This document shows positions 8,046-18,950 of a stretch of 64,000 bases of DNA, piece after piece; position 1 is the first letter of the stretch, and every line of letters starts with the position of its first letter. The position numbers and the translations under genes are program-made. The DNA is from Diplonema japonicum (taxonomy: Eukaryota; Euglenozoa; Diplonemea; Diplonemida; Diplonemidae): the NCBI GenBank assembly GCA_964019335.1, contig OZ025670.1:434001-498000 (forward strand), in the 5' to 3' direction. A model generated the notes under the pieces. The model saw only the letters and a list, made by a program, of their open reading frames with translations, searched no databases and had not been told where the DNA came from.

Positions 8046-9533
8046 ATGAGGCGAGTCTCAACGGTCCCCGCCGAGGTGCTGCCGATGCATGGGCACAGCG
8101 CGAGCTTGGTAAACGGCAACATGCACGTGATAGGCGGTCTGGTACAAGGTGCTGGGTTCAATCTGGATGTGCTTCGCTACGATGTGGTAACAGGCAAATG
8201 GGACAAAACAACGAAGAAAGAACGCACGACAGAAGAAGCCTCACGGTACCAGCACAGCGCAGAAACGTTCCGCGACACTATTTTCGTCTATGGAGGTTTT
8301 GCCCGACAAGGAAGGCTCCACGGGGACACATGGCAGCTAGACACTTCAAAGCTTAAATGGCAGCTTGTCACCACCCGAGGCGTCGCGCCTGGCATGCGTG
8401 CTGGCCACGCCAGTGGAATTTACAACAACCAAATCTACTATTTCGGGGGGTGGTCGTCCACCGGTTTGATGAACGATCTCTATCAGTTCAACCCCGAAAC
8501 CTCCTTCTTCACCCTTCTCTCGGGGCCTTCTCCCCCGTACGCCCCGTTGCTCAACCTCCCTTCCCACCGTAAGGACTCTGCAATATGCTTTCACGACGAT
8601 TCCCTGTACATCCTCGGAGGACAGGGGATCGGAACCCCTGGTCCGGACAATTGGGGCGACGTTGTCAAGACATGGTTGGTGTCTGATAAGGTCTGGGTGG
8701 ATAGACCTTGTGTGCTGCCTGTGAAACAGTTGCAAGGGTATTGTTTGGCTCAAGATGGAGACGAGGCCATCGTGGTGGGCGGGGGTGTCTCTGGGTTCCG
8801 CGTTTGTTTCGAAGGAATGCACGGCAAAGAGATAGGCGTCGTCCCCAACGTAAAGCAACGCTTGAAAGCAGTAGGAATGTCATGTTGCCTAGTAGGCAAG
8901 ACAGGAATAGCCGTGTGCTACGGGGGGAGAACAGCCTGCGACGGTACCATCCACAGCGATGTCGTGAAGCTGGACACACGGTTCAGCGAAGAGTGTCAAG
9001 ACACCACCGCTGTTCCCGTAACACCAGCGAGAAAAAGACAGAAACAGTCCCCAACCTCGGAATCGAAAACAGAACCGTTGTTTAAAGAAGACAGTAGGCC
9101 GCCCAGCTCTATGGAAGCCTTTCATGCGTATAATGAAGAGCTCGATGATCTATATCTTTCCCGTTCGCCTCTTAACGACCACGAGCTTTACCACAGAGCA
9201 GTTGCGTTACACACTGCACGCAGTCCTCGGTCTGTGTACGTGCAGGTTCTCTCCGATGCACGGAACACTCCCACACCGCTTCCTCCTAAAAAACCTAAGA
9301 GAACTTCTTGTAAAAAGTATAGAAGACAGGTTCTCTCTGCTCAAGTTTGCGATCCTATCTTCCGGAAGCTAGTCGACCGTCCTGTGGTGTCGCCCTGCGT
9401 TCCGAGGGTCGCGCAGCAGGGCTGTCGTCGCCCCATTGGTACCCTTTCACAAGAAGCTAAAATCGTAGGAGAGCAGGTGTCTTATAGGGTCCAGCAGACC
9501 TGGAAACGAGCACCAAGGCCAGAGCATTATTGA
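8046..9533 (+). CDS. Kelch-repeat protein
   Basis: This 495-residue protein begins at residue ~15 with a kelch beta-propeller running to about residue 320. Blades are recognisable by the paired glycines and spaced Trp/Tyr: HSASLVNGNMHVIGG, HSAETFRDTIFVYGG, HASGIYNNQIYYFGG, SAICFHDDSLYILGG and a weaker GKTGIAVCYGG. Kelch propellers bind proteins, often actin or Cullin-3 substrates; no BTB or F-box domain accompanies it here. The C-terminal 170 residues are low-complexity and basic (ARKRQKQSPTSES, PLPPKKPKRTSCKKYRR), likely disordered, with a possible nuclear localisation signal. One exon. The start is the first ATG after a poly-A/AG stretch. Confidence 0.85.
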   Translation: MRRVSTVPAEVLPMHGHSASLVNGNMHVIGGLVQGAGFNLDVLRYDVVTGKWDKTTKKERTTEEASRYQHSAETFRDTIFVYGGFARQGRLHGDTWQLDTSKLKWQLVTTRGVAPGMRAGHASGIYNNQIYYFGGWSSTGLMNDLYQFNPETSFFTLLSGPSPPYAPLLNLPSHRKDSAICFHDDSLYILGGQGIGTPGPDNWGDVVKTWLVSDKVWVDRPCVLPVKQLQGYCLAQDGDEAIVVGGGVSGFRVCFEGMHGKEIGVVPNVKQRLKAVGMSCCLVGKTGIAVCYGGRTACDGTIHSDVVKLDTRFSEECQDTTAVPVTPARKRQKQSPTSESKTEPLFKEDSRPPSSMEAFHAYNEELDDLYLSRSPLNDHELYHRAVALHTARSPRSVYVQVLSDARNTPTPLPPKKPKRTSCKKYRRQVLSAQVCDPIFRKLVDRPVVSPCVPRVAQQGCRRPIGTLSQEAKIVGEQVSYRVQQTWKRAPRPEHY

Positions 9534-9576
9534 TTCATGTTTTTTTTTTTATCACTCTCTCCTCCCCTTCTCCCCT

Positions 9577-9613
<37 letters not shown>

Positions 9614-9955
9614 GAAGTTTTAATCGGGTGAAAAGGAAAACGTTTCTACGTTTTTTTTCTCTTTTTTTTTTCCCTCCTTTCTTTTTGTCGTCGACGTATC
9701 GATTTTTTTTTAATTTTATTTTCTTTACTTGTCTCGCATGAAGTTCGGCACATGGGAGCATATGTCCCAACGAAAAAAAGGGAACGGCCGACAGCAACGC
9801 CAAATGATGCGGTGGTGTCGTTGCTCCACAGCTTTCTCCCCAACAACCATAGTATTTTTTTTTTCCTTCATCTATTTCTACTTTCAATTTTCCATTTCGA
9901 ACATTAATTTGAAAAAAAAAAAAAAAAAAGGGAACTTCACACCCCCCTAAAATAA
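9534..9955. other. Intergenic homopolymer region
   Basis: No gene seen. There is a poly-T run of about 30 bases at 9580-9610, further T/C tracts to 9728, an ordinary-composition stretch at 9729-9850 that encodes nothing recognisable, and a poly-A run at 9912-9929 just before the IPK1 start. Confidence 0.65.
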
Positions 9956-11056
9956 ATGCTCGATGTCGCGGAATGGGAATACCTAGCACAAGGGGGGCGG
10001 CATGTGGTGTTCAGACACACGGGGGACAGTAAAGAATGGAAAGGCAACGTCGTCAGGTTCCTAAAAGCCTCCGGGGTGTCCAGAGAGGCAGATGAGAAGG
10101 AAGTCGCAGAGACAATCGAATGGCTTAAAAGAGAAATGCTTGCCGATGTCGAAGGGTGCATGGACGTACCAGCTGCTGTCAAGGTAGGCGAAGGTGTCGC
10201 AGAAGCGTTCTCAAAACTGTGTGGAGAAGAGTTGGCCGCAGCTGCGGACACAATGCCGGACTACACGATATGCGACATCCTGTTGGAGGTGAAGCCTAAG
10301 AAAGGTGTGATCTTCACGACAGACTCGTGGTGCGACAGAGGCGTCTTCATCCCATCTGGCGATACCCTTCGAAAGAAATGCTGCAAGCACTGCATGCAAC
10401 AGTCCCTCAAGCTCGGGAAGGGTAAGATCCAAACCGTGTCATCGTTCTGCCCGTGCAATTTGTTTCAGGGCAGCACAGAAGCGTCTCTCCGGCATATGTT
10501 CGAGGTTCCTCAGAACTCTCTTTCCATCAGGATAAACGGCGACCTAGCCGACCCAACATCGATCCCAAAGGATGCCCAGACCAGAATGATAAATGAGGCA
10601 ATGATCGGGCTTCGAACGAGCAATGTTTTGAGCAAGCTTCTTACAATACAACGCCGTATACCATTAGACATTGAAAGCATCCACAGGGCACGGCAGCGGA
10701 AGTCCGTGACTATTCACTACGCCCCGTCTGAACGAATTGCCTGCGACGCTGAAGGACTCCGTTCCGGCTCGGCAGCGCTCCCTTCCGGATATGAAGAGAC
10801 CCGGCCTCTTCCCGATACCGTCAAAACAGTGACCTTGAAAGAGGCGACAGAATCCTACTTCATTTCCAGGTCCGCCCAGGATTGCTCTATCATGATTCAG
10901 CTTTTCAACGACCCTTCTGTAGCACCTATTTGCCGGATTATTGATTTGGACAAGAAGCCTAGTCGGAAATACGATTTCTGGTACGCGCAGGATCGCAACT
11001 TAGTGTCTGCCTTCAGGGACTCTATTCAGTCCAATGAGAAAAAAGAAGCAGTGTGA
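9956..11056 (+). CDS. IPK1: Inositol-pentakisphosphate 2-kinase
   Basis: The enzyme phosphorylates the 2-position of inositol pentakisphosphate, making phytate (InsP6), which serves in mRNA export, chromatin and phosphate signalling. The 366-residue chain shows the family order: N-lobe nucleotide strand (WEYLAQGGRHVVFRH, then KGNVVRFLK), the substrate-lobe motif LLEVKPKKG (about residue 110), the Cys/His-rich zinc knuckle region (KKCCKHCMQQSLK, FCPCNLFQG), the MFEVPQNSLSIRING motif and the metal-binding IDLDKKP near residue 330. It is shorter than animal and plant enzymes (~450-490), mostly by loops. Single exon; ATG at 9956 immediately after a poly-A/AG tract. Confidence 0.88.
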   Translation: MLDVAEWEYLAQGGRHVVFRHTGDSKEWKGNVVRFLKASGVSREADEKEVAETIEWLKREMLADVEGCMDVPAAVKVGEGVAEAFSKLCGEELAAAADTMPDYTICDILLEVKPKKGVIFTTDSWCDRGVFIPSGDTLRKKCCKHCMQQSLKLGKGKIQTVSSFCPCNLFQGSTEASLRHMFEVPQNSLSIRINGDLADPTSIPKDAQTRMINEAMIGLRTSNVLSKLLTIQRRIPLDIESIHRARQRKSVTIHYAPSERIACDAEGLRSGSAALPSGYEETRPLPDTVKTVTLKEATESYFISRSAQDCSIMIQLFNDPSVAPICRIIDLDKKPSRKYDFWYAQDRNLVSAFRDSIQSNEKKEAV

Positions 11057-12440
11057 GAAGCACGGGGAAAACAACAAAGAAGGAAATAAAAAAAAAGAAG
11101 AAAATATTTCATCGACGAGACCGGTATACGGGGCATACTCCCCATTCGCAATTTGCGTATCGGGGTTGTTGGATATCAAAATGCTTATGTGCCCCCTTAG
11201 AGAGTGGTAAGCAAACTTGATTTAGATCTAGACAAAGTTGACTACGAATAATTATTTTTTTTTTGTGCATCACAGGGGATGGTCCAGTTGTGAGCGTGGC
11301 CATGCTACTGCGGGCTGTTTTCAACAAAGGACAGGTTTAGGGAGTGGGCCAGCTTTGCAAGTTTCTTTTTACGGATTTTACCTCATGTCGCGATGCCTCG
11401 GTGTGCGAGCCCGTGGTTGTCCCTTAGCCAGAGATACTTGGGGCAGGAAAAACAAAAAAAAAAAAAAAAGAAAAGAAGAAAAAAAAAATGAAATGCCCTT
11501 TGCATCTTCGCACCCTAGCTTTCTTTTCTCCCCCCCCCCCCCCCCCGTTCCTACTTTTTTTTCTTTTTTCTTTTTACATAAATGATCAGGCTGGCCAATG
11601 CATGTGAATTTAAACATTTCTTTTTTGTTAAAATAAGCCCTTTTCAAGGGCCGAAGAAAGAGAGGAAAAAGAAGAAAAAAAAGATCATCAATACCCCATG
11701 TCCCCTCCCCGTCCCCAATACGTTGCTGTTCTGTTATGGAAAGAAGAGAACGAGAAGGAAAAAAGAGAGGGGAAACAAAAAGAGAATGAGGAAAGGTTCA
11801 GTGAGCGAGTTTCTCCCCCCACCCACCCCTTTGCTAGTCTTAAAAAGAAAGAAGAAGAAAAGCAGAGAATTTTTTATGTTGAAAGAATAAGCAGGAGGTA
11901 TGTCCTGCCAATAGGCCGTCTCTTTCTTTTTTTTATTTGTTTTGTGTCTTCATGTGTGGAGGTCCGCCCTGTGCAGGGCCAGCACCGGCCTCTCTAGACG
12001 GCGCTCCACCTGAAGCAGGCATCTGAGTAACATTGACAACTTTAAGCTCCCATGTTGTGCTCCCCCTCCCTGAGAATACCCTGCTTGTGTCACTTTACCC
12101 GTCTTTTCCTTCTGTTTCCCAACCTCCCTCTTTAGAGGGTAGGACTGCCTTTTTTTCTTCTTCTTTTTATCTTTATTTTTCTACGTGCATAGCTTGAAGC
12201 CAGGAGAATTTTCTTCGTTTTTTTTTTTTTTTTAAGTACAGCGCAGCCGGTGAGCGCAAAAACGCATACCTTAAAAGAATAGTTTTTTTTTTTTCTTTTC
12301 TTTTGTTAATGCAAATTAGTCTTAATGGTTTTCAGACCTTCCTTTTCTCGCTTTTTTTTCTCTCTCTATTCTCTGAAGAAAAATATACGGTACCAAAGAG
12401 GGGGGAGAAAAAAAAAAAGAAGAAGAAAAAAAAAGATGGA
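11057..12440. other. Intergenic region with an unassigned non-repetitive island and a LINE 3' relic
   Basis: No gene can be supported. From 11107 to 11450 base composition is normal and could be a decayed exon or a non-coding RNA: 11140-11165 can fold as a hairpin (CCCC...GGGG enclosing CGCAA/TTGCG), and 11130-11143 offers a competing GGGG/CCCC pairing. From 11450 to 11900 the DNA is A/C/T tracts. From 11900 to 12130 it is again ordinary but has no open frame that resembles anything. At 12247-12285 lies a copy of the LINE 3' end found at 51981. Confidence 0.5.
12247..12285 (+). repeat. Solo LINE 3'-end relic (39-bp repeat, copy 1)
   Basis: The 39 bases starting CCGGTGAGCGCAAAAACGCA are identical to 51981-52019, which directly follows the decayed LINE coding tail there. 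Both copies are preceded by GCGCAG and followed by a poly-T run. Here no LINE coding sequence is present, so this looks like an extremely 5'-truncated insertion. Confidence 0.65.
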
Positions 12441-15400
12441 ATGGGGCAGAAAACGAGCAAGGTGTCGGGATCGCCTCTAGAGCTTTATCAAAAATGCCAT
12501 GTACTGCACACGTCAGGCAATGTAGATGAAATGGTGTTGACGCTGATGGAGACAGCGCGTAAGATGGAGACAGGGGGTTTTTTGCTGTGGCAGATGGTGG
12601 GGAGGATTGAGAATGAGAACCAGAAGACGATGCCGGACGAGGACGACGAAAAGGCATCAGAAGATGGCAGCACTGACGATCGGTACAACACCCTGTCACG
12701 CCTTGGCTCGGAGCTCTCCACCGCCGTAGGCACCCCAACGAACAACGATAAGCACTCGTTGAAAAATCTTAGCTCACAAAACAAACGTAATTCCGATGTA
12801 CAAGAACAGCTTGCGGACTTCCCAGGTTTCTCTGTCCCCATTGCCCTCCACTCACTTTGCGATATGCTTTCGTCTTGCTCACACATATCCTGCAAATCTG
12901 CCTACCTTGCTATCTGCAAGGCTGTCTGGGATGCCTCAGGGCAAACCAGGCACCAACGGCTCAACAACCTAAAATCCATGTCCGATATTGCCGTGAAGCT
13001 CGTCATCTCTGCCCTGCGACTCCGCCTCACAATGGAGGAACTGGGTGCCGTTGGTGATGCCATTCGTATCTATTCTAACATCCGCACCTTCCGGAAGACT
13101 TTCGTCTCCAGTGCAGGCCACGCTGCTCTCACTTCCCACTTTTCGCACCATACAAAAAAGACGTTCTTCGACACTGTCAAGCTGCGGTACACCGTCGACC
13201 CTGTCGGCATCGTCCCTGCCCTAGGAGGCCTCCGCCTCATACTTCAACAGGAGTACAACGTCGACAACAAGAGTGCCATACAAAAGGTGAGCGAAGACTG
13301 TGGCCTGTCCCAGGTCCTGTGCAACATCATCACGCACTCCTTAGTCGACTGCACTGTGTTAGTCGAAGCATGTGCTACGGCGAGTCTTCTGATGAAGAGT
13401 CTTGGTGCCGAGGCATCGTTGGTGCCCATCGCCCCCGCCGCCCTCCAGCTGCTAGGCGGGATGCAGGACTGGGACCTCAACGAAGCTGCTGTGAAATTTG
13501 TTTTAGAAAATCTTTGCTTCCTGCTCTACACGCAGGCTGGTCTGTGCTCCCTGGATCCCCTTGCCGTCGTGCGGACATGCAGGCGTGTCATCATCAAGCA
13601 CGGTCTGCTCAGCACCATCCTCTTCCACACCGTGCTCATCCTTGACAAGGTAATGACGATCTACTACGCGGAGGACCGCTCCAGCCAAGTGCATGACAGC
13701 GACATCATCCTCTGCTACGACACTTTGGGGAGTGCTCTTTCTCGTCTTGTCGCGTCAGTGGACCAAGGGACAGATGCCCTCGCTGACATCATGGCAAAGG
13801 TTTGCTCGCTGATTGCGATGTTCACAAAGCACCCCCGTCACAAGGCACTCATGCTGTCACACGCATGTTGCCATTTAGTAGGGAAACACGTGATCCGCAA
13901 ACCTGACCTGCCGGAGTTCATCCTCATTCCGTGTGTGGAAATTGTGGGGTCTGTTGTTGGCTCCGAGGCCTCGGCGCTGGCACTACAAAAGACACCCGAC
14001 CAGGTGGTCGTCTACAAGGTGCAGGACTCTCCTGTGCTGCTGTGCAGGTTGCTCGCCGAAGCAAAACATAACGTCCTCCCTGCAGTCAGAACTGCCAAGG
14101 CTGTGTTCGGCACGCTGCTTCGCTTGGTACAAGTAGAGGCCAACGCACAACAGGTGTTCTCATGCATGTCGGTAGCAGAGTTGTGGATGTGGCGTAACCT
14201 GAGGGAACACCTTCTGAAAGAAGCAGAGCGGGAGGTGAATAAAGAGTTTATAAGAAAGGGAGTGTTGAAAACAGTACCCGGGATGTTGGCGAAGGAAGCG
14301 GTGCTGCTAGTGAGGCAGCGGACAGCAAAGCTGAACGATCAGTGGAGAAAGCGTGCTGAGGTAGTGACTATGAAATGGGGCGATATGATGGCGGACCCCC
14401 CGCCAGGCGTCACGTGGGAAGCAGACGTCCTCAACATAAAAACACCTGTGGCAGAGGCCATCGAGTCTACGAGCTACCTGGCGGGGATGCTAAATGACGC
14501 ATTGAACAAGAACGAAAACATTCACGACTACAACGTGCGATACGAGAACTACGCGTGCAAGCTGCAGAAGTGGTATCGCAAGAAGCTCGCTGTATCAAGC
14601 ATCAGCAGGGCGAGCGCCAAGAAGACCAAACAGTTTAAAGCTGCTGTCGCGATACAGAAACGATGGCGCGGTGCCACCGCAAGAAGACGCCACACCACAC
14701 GCCTCCAATGGGAAGCAACACGAAGAGAAGCTGCACAGACAATTCAGTCAAAGTGGCGGGATTATCTGAAGTGGCGGTCTGTGGAGGGGTCTCTCGTCAT
14801 GGAGTATATCTGCGGCAAGTTAGACATCCCCGTGATTCCTATGGAAGAGCAAGACAAGCCCCCTCCAGGCACTGTGGTCTACAGCCACGTCGTGGACCTC
14901 ACAGGGGACAACTACGCAGATATCGTTTTAAATGAGGTGCGTCCGTCGTCTGTGCTCGTTTTCTTCTACTCCCCGTGGTGCGCACACTGCTCCGGTGTGC
15001 ACAAAACCTACCGTGCCCTCGCCCGCACTTTCAATGAGAACCCTGATGTGATCATCGCAGCTGTGAACGGTGAGGACAACAAGGACCTCGTCACACGGAT
15101 GAAGATACCTTAGTATGTACCCCACCTCAAAAGCACCAGCAATCACACAGCTACCCTTACCTCATCTGGGTTGACGCCGAGAACAAAGAGCATCCTTATA
15201 CTGCGTATGTTGTTGTTTCCTCGTAACACTCACAAAGGGCATGGCCGAAGAAGCCGATGACTATCTCGCAGCTTATTGAGAACTTTATGGCGCTTGAGAT
15301 TCAACGGATGTGGAAGGGACGCAAGGTGAAGAGAACTTACATGAACATGATAGAGAACATAAGGAAGGAAATATCAAACACAAAGAAGCGGAACATGCGG

Positions 15401-17141
15401 ACAGTGTGTGAGGTAGAGAACGCGACCGGGCTGAAAGAACTGCTGAACGACAAAGTGTCGCCTGATTCCGTCACAGACACGGGTGAGCTGCCGCTGAACA
15501 TTACTCTGCGTAAAGGGAACAAAGAGCTGTTCTCGATACTACTGAGGTACAAGGCTGACATCAATGCTGTCGATGAGAGAGGACACTCTCCCGCGTTTTA
15601 TGCTGTTGCTTTAGGGCAGTGCGACATTCTCCAAATGCTGGCCAAACACGGCGCTAACCTCACGAAGCGCGACACCCTGAGCAGGACCCTGCTTCACGTC
15701 GCCTGCGAAGCGGGTCACGAGACGATGGCGTCTCTCCTTTTGCATATGGGGCTCGAGCGCCATGTGCACAGCACTGACGTGAACAACTACACAGCACTGG
15801 ACTACGCGATGGTGAGCGGTCTGGAGGCCATCGCCATGAAGCTCCTGTTGAAGGGCGTGACGATGCAAAAAGACATCGAAATGCGGCTCATATACCACTC
15901 GCAGATCCGTTCCATGGACAGCATCTCGAAGCTGATCATCCAACAAGGTCTGACGGACTTAGAGAAGGACGACGGGACTGCGGAGAAGTGGACGCCTCTG
16001 CATTACGCGGCGTGCACCGGGAAAGTGGAGGTGGTGCGAGAGCTGATCGACTCCGATATATCGATGGAACCACTGACCGCGAAGAGGCAGACACCTCTGC
16101 ACTTGGCAGCAAAGAAAGGAAACTTGGAAGTTGCAGAGATGCTCTTCGAAGCGATGGAAATACCAGCGTCGATGCTGTTGGAGCTGCACGAACCCGAAAT
16201 GGGGAGCGATGACGAGAACACAAGCGTCGAGTACAGCGAGTTGGGACCTTACATCGACTGCGGGGGGAACACTGTCCTTCACTATGCGTGCAACCAGACA
16301 GCAATGACACCTTTCGCCGAGAAACTTCTGAATTTGGTCACCGACGATCAGATCCCGTTGAAGAATCTCTCTGGCAACACACCATTACACTTTGCTGCTT
16401 CAAAGGGTATCTACTTCGCTGCTTTCAAGCTGGCTAGCAGGCTTGTCCTTACCGGAGACACTGATCTGGTCAACAACTGTGGCAACACCGCCCTGCACCT
16501 GGCAGTCATGCATGGGCACAGAGAGGTCACTACCCTCCTGTTGGACACAGGTTGTGACATGGAAATCACCGACTTTGATGGTAACTCACTGCTACATTTT
16601 GCTTGCGTGTCGAAGAAGATGAACACAGGCGAGATCTGTCAACTCGTATGTACACCACACCACACAATTCTATCCTTTATTCAGGTTAAGTTGTTGCTGG
16701 CTTACAACCACCCTGTAAACGTCAGGAATGCAGAACATCAGACGCCGTTACATCTGGCGGCTGCCGAAGGGCATTTCCCAGCTGTACAAGTATGGGTTTT
16801 TGTTTTGAGAGAAAAGAAATATCCAGGAACTGGTGCTGCAGGAGGACACGGAGAATGATACCAGGAAGAACTTCATCAACCAGCAAGACAGAGAGGGGAA
16901 CACAGCACTGCACTATGCGTGCCAGAGGAGCAAGATGGAGACGGCTCCAACCAGCCCCAACTACCCTTACAACAACCAGATGATTGTCTTTTTGATTGTA
17001 GAGGGCGGGCTTGCCGACGTTGAGAACAGACAGCTTGTGACACCCAAGGAGCTTGTTGTCAACGAGAATGTTATCAATCGCGCGAACACCATGCGAGCAG
17101 AGCGGCTGGAGGAAGAGGCTATCCTCAAGCTGCTCGATTAG
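12441..17141 (+). CDS. ARM-like / IQ / thioredoxin / ankyrin multidomain protein, 5 exons
   Basis: Exons are 12441-15112, 15151-15204, 15238-16645, 16685-16789 and 16827-17141 (introns 38, 33, 39 and 37 nt), giving 1517 residues with all phases consistent. The N-terminus MGQKTSK fits an N-myristoylation signal. Residues ~100-650 are helical repeats, probably armadillo/HEAT-like. IQ motifs follow at about 700-780 (ACKLQKWYRKK, AAVAIQKRWRGATARRR, AAQTIQSKWRD). A thioredoxin domain (about 800-905) has VLVFFYSPWCAHCSGVH with a CxxC redox pair. A fourth IQ-like motif (LEIQRMWKGRKVKR) leads into about ten ankyrin repeats (GNTPLHFAASKG, GNTALHLAVMHGH, HQTPLHLAAAEGH). The upstream part of the ORF before 12441 is a poly-Lys artefact. 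Calmodulin binding through the IQ motifs and a flagellar or membrane-anchored role are inference. Confidence 0.85.
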
Positions 17142-17195
17142 TTCACTAGTTCGGAAGTATCTGGCGGCTGTGATTTCCATCACCAAGCAGTCAGG

Positions 17196-17246
17196 ATCAG
17201 TTCTTTCTTTTATGGCCGTTTCATATCACTGTCACCCACACCACAG
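17196..17246 (+). promoter_or_regulatory. Putative trans-splice acceptor for the 17248 gene
   Basis: A pyrimidine run (TTCTTTCTTTT, ~17201-17211) is followed by no AG until CCACAG at 17241-17246; the ATG at 17248 lies one base further. By a first-AG rule this selects 17248 rather than the in-frame ATG at 17212 as the start. Confidence 0.4.
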
Positions 17247-17247
17247 C

Positions 17248-18840
17248 ATGGATGAGGAATCTGCAGTGCTCACAGCATCTGGCGATGTTCTCCCCCCGCT
17301 GTCATGTAGCCTGGCACCCAGACCGCCGGGCATTGACCCCATGCACTCCGTTGACTTGCCGCATAAAAGGAGGCTGGTTAAGCTGCTCGAAGAGCTTCGA
17401 AAGTTACAATTGAACAGTCACGGAGTGGTGCCCATAGTGAGTCGTGTCTGTTGCGAAGATGACATACATATCCCGTCTACACCGCATTATGCAAAAGACA
17501 CGTTCATGTCACGTAAGGATCCAATTGCAATCAGGACACATTACAAGTACACACAAGAGAGGATCAAGTACCTCAGGTCTCTTTCCCCTGGGAAGCTCCA
17601 CGATTGGCGGTGCTCGATCTTCAGTGAAATCATATCCAGGGTGATGCGGAACAAGGTGAACCCCGAAGAACACTTCCCTAACCCCCTTCCCAACGCTCAG
17701 ATATGGCATGTTAACTACGAACGTGCCAAGCGGAACAGGCGCGCGCTCCTCCTTGAAAAGCACAGCAAGTTCCGTTCAGGGTATGACGCGATGCGGTCAC
17801 GGCACCAGCACGCCACACTCAAACGGCTCAAATTGCTGTCCGACGAAGAGCTCCGCCACGTCGCCTTCTCGCTCCTCATCGTCTTGCACAGATCGATCCT
17901 TATCTTCCCAGCACTGCACAAGCTGGGCATCATCTGGCACAGCCATCACGATTCTTTCAAACTGGCTGAAAAATACGGCAGGAAATGGCTGGAGATAACA
18001 CGAGCTAAAATACTCCACAAAAGGCAGCGACACGCGATCCATATCCTCGGGAGGTGCTTCAGGAAGTTTGTGACGAAGCTGCGTGTTCTACGGAGAAACA
18101 ATGCGGTAGACTTGGCCATTAAAGGCATGAGGGATTACGTGACGGCGACAAGGTTCCAGCGGACGATTCATAAGTTCCGTACGAAAGCGATTCAGATTCA
18201 GCAGTGGTGGAGCTCGATGCTGCTGTGCAGAAGCTCCAGACTGGAGCTGGTGGTAAAGCAATGGATGACATATAGCACATGTGTGAACATTGTGGGGGAG
18301 CGAACGTTGAAGAAACGCAAACGAATGGTGAAGCAGTCTCCCATGTGGGAGCAAGTGATCAGTTCCAAGGTAATGTACCTGGAGAGCACAAGGTATCTAC
18401 GGCGTGGGAAAGTTCCCAACTCAGAACTAAAGATGCTGCTTTCGCTCTGTGCGGAGTGGGTGTGCTCCGCCCTCAGGCAGAATGCCGTCGCGAAGATCAA
18501 GTACGTGAGGCAGATCCGCAGCTACATCAGTGAGAGGAAGCACCGCATGATGTTGGCAAACTTCTGTTCGGACGGGACTGCCGTGCACTTAGCAGATGTC
18601 TTCAACACCTCCTCCGACACAATGCTCATAAGCGACTTCGAGCGCAGCGTGGATATTGGCAACGAGGAGAATATTGCTATGCAGCTGGAGATCAGTCTCC
18701 CTATGAAGTATGCACACCACACATACAACACGAACAGGCCTGCCTATCGGTATTTCATGAGGCCTCTTGAGCTGCAAGAGCTGACATCTAGGCTAGGCCG
18801 CGTGAATTGGCCTCTAGAGCGACGGTTGCAGCGCCGCTGA
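17248..18840 (+). CDS. IQ-like, helix-rich protein of unknown function
   Basis: This is a 530-residue basic protein. After a short Pro-rich N-terminus it is almost entirely helical and rich in Arg, Lys and aromatic residues. Several segments resemble degenerate IQ motifs: RHAIHILGRCFRKFVTKLR, ATRFQRTIHKFRTK and KAIQIQQWWSSMLLCR. It could bind calmodulin or centrin-like proteins. No enzyme motif is seen. It lies 106 bp after the ARM/IQ/thioredoxin gene, and both share IQ-like helices, so a joint cytoskeletal or flagellar role is possible but unproven. If the ATG at 17212 is used instead, the protein gains 12 residues. Confidence 0.65.
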   Translation: MDEESAVLTASGDVLPPLSCSLAPRPPGIDPMHSVDLPHKRRLVKLLEELRKLQLNSHGVVPIVSRVCCEDDIHIPSTPHYAKDTFMSRKDPIAIRTHYKYTQERIKYLRSLSPGKLHDWRCSIFSEIISRVMRNKVNPEEHFPNPLPNAQIWHVNYERAKRNRRALLLEKHSKFRSGYDAMRSRHQHATLKRLKLLSDEELRHVAFSLLIVLHRSILIFPALHKLGIIWHSHHDSFKLAEKYGRKWLEITRAKILHKRQRHAIHILGRCFRKFVTKLRVLRRNNAVDLAIKGMRDYVTATRFQRTIHKFRTKAIQIQQWWSSMLLCRSSRLELVVKQWMTYSTCVNIVGERTLKKRKRMVKQSPMWEQVISSKVMYLESTRYLRRGKVPNSELKMLLSLCAEWVCSALRQNAVAKIKYVRQIRSYISERKHRMMLANFCSDGTAVHLADVFNTSSDTMLISDFERSVDIGNEENIAMQLEISLPMKYAHHTYNTNRPAYRYFMRPLELQELTSRLGRVNWPLERRLQRR

Positions 18841-18950
18841 GCTGTTTTTTCAAACAGCCCTTGCGAAGTCCTTAGCCGCCTTGATTGGTACGGCTTAGTA
18901 GTTGACCTTAACTCGTTTCCCCCAAGTTTTACCCATCAAACATACAGGCC

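Noticed and set aside
11238-11585. 115-codon frame after IPK1
   Set aside because: The second half is poly-Lys and poly-Pro from tracts, and the first half matches nothing.
12303-12440. N-terminal extension of the ARM/IQ/thioredoxin protein
   Set aside because: It has a poly-Lys run from an A tract and uses an ATG before the T-rich acceptor region; MGQKTSK at 12441 is a better start.
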